64,000 nucleotides of DNA from Acidobacteriota bacterium (lineage in GTDB: Bacteria > Acidobacteriota > Thermoanaerobaculia > Gp7-AA8), in contig JAJPHC010000030.1 in the NCBI GenBank assembly GCA_021325515.1, positions 204,976 to 268,975 of the forward strand, in the 5' to 3' direction. Shown piece after piece: positions 63,819 to 64,000 of this stretch. The notes under the pieces were generated by a model that made no database searches, had not been told where the DNA came from, and saw only the letters and a program-made list of their open reading frames with translations. Made by a program: the position numbers and the translations under genes. Numbering within the stretch: position 1 is the stretch's first letter; each line of letters opens with the position of its first letter.

Positions 63819-64000
63819 ATGCGACGCGTAATCGCCCTTCTCTTTTTCGTTCTGACGCCGGCCGCGCTGGGCCAGACGGCCGATCTCGCACTCCGTGCCG
63901 AGCATCTGGCGCTGGATGCCATGCAGAAGTGGAATCTCCCCGGCCTTGCGGTCGCGATCGTGAAGGATGACAAGGTCGTCCTCGCGAAGGGCTACGGGGT
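63819..64000 (+). CDS. serine hydrolase, beta-lactamase class C family, 5' part only
   Basis: The first 60 codons are seen; the gene runs off the window. A signal peptide (VIALLFFVLTPAALG) is followed by LALDAMQKWNLPGLAVAIVK and DDKVVLAKGYG, the conserved start of class C beta-lactamase/DD-peptidase-like hydrolases. The catalytic SxxK motif lies beyond the edge. Confidence 0.75.
   Translation, partial: MRRVIALLFFVLTPAALGQTADLALRAEHLALDAMQKWNLPGLAVAIVKDDKVVLAKGYG

Overview
The window is high-GC, densely coded bacterial DNA carrying about 50 protein genes, two tRNA genes and many short intergenic repeats. No taxonomic marker gene (rRNA, ribosomal protein) is present. The mix of genes points to an Acidobacteriota-like, probably uncultured, Gram-negative bacterium: a Ser/Thr kinase with a TolB-type propeller, a CBM9/DUF5916 barrel, a sortilin-like propeller lipoprotein, an IPTL-CTERM protein, a TonB-dependent receptor and a ba3-type oxidase. 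This placement is an inference. Several genes carry single lesions (a frameshift in the kinase, an amber codon in oxidase subunit I), so consensus errors in the assembly have to be kept in mind.

Layout. 0-8.4 kb: TonB-dependent receptor, B12-binding mutase subunit, GNAT, M19 dipeptidase, NDH-2 (ndh), a SnoaL-like protein, a lipoprotein and an RsuA/RluB pseudouridine synthase. 8.6-10.4 kb: tRNA-Lys(UUU), tRNA-Glu(UUC), a Phd/VapC toxin-antitoxin pair, a 180-bp MITE-like element and a decayed nucleotidyltransferase pair. 10.4-16.9 kb: a probable selenocysteine peroxiredoxin, an ankyrin/Sel1 membrane protein, a glycosidase-like protein, a glucose-6-phosphate dehydrogenase fused to a cyclic-nucleotide-binding domain, and a PhnD-like binding protein. 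17-26 kb: one 3042-residue secreted protein with fifteen 118-residue DUF11-type repeats and an IPTL-CTERM tail. 26-31 kb: the frameshifted kinase, a fibronectin-III protein and a Sco1 protein. 31-34 kb: cbaD-like, subunit II and subunit I genes of a ba3-type cytochrome oxidase.

34-41 kb is the metabolic centrepiece: had-oah-bcrC-bcrB-bcrA-bcrD-SDR, all overlapping head to tail. It encodes ATP-dependent class I benzoyl-CoA reductase plus two downstream enzymes that open the ring. The dienoyl-CoA hydratase step (dch) and a ferredoxin gene are not seen here. 41-43 kb: a RAYT transposase bracketed by 42-nt REP palindromes; another REP pair lies at 61.8 kb. 43-64 kb: a histidine kinase, two GGDEF/EAL proteins (one coupled to a cupredoxin gene that is divergent from a porin-like gene), an extradiol dioxygenase, a DUF885 lipoprotein, a PLP decarboxylase, a sortilin-like lipoprotein, an amino-acid permease, a LOG-family protein, and the start of a beta-lactamase-like serine hydrolase.

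Two general patterns stand out. First genes of transcription units commonly have a -10 box (TACACT, TATACT, TAGACT and similar) only 6-9 nt before the start codon, which suggests widespread leaderless transcripts. Genes inside operons are joined by ATGA or GTGA overlaps. Intergenic spaces are filled with inverted arrays of 7-mers or 9-mers and with REP palindromes; four coding regions end on a stop codon lying inside a REP.
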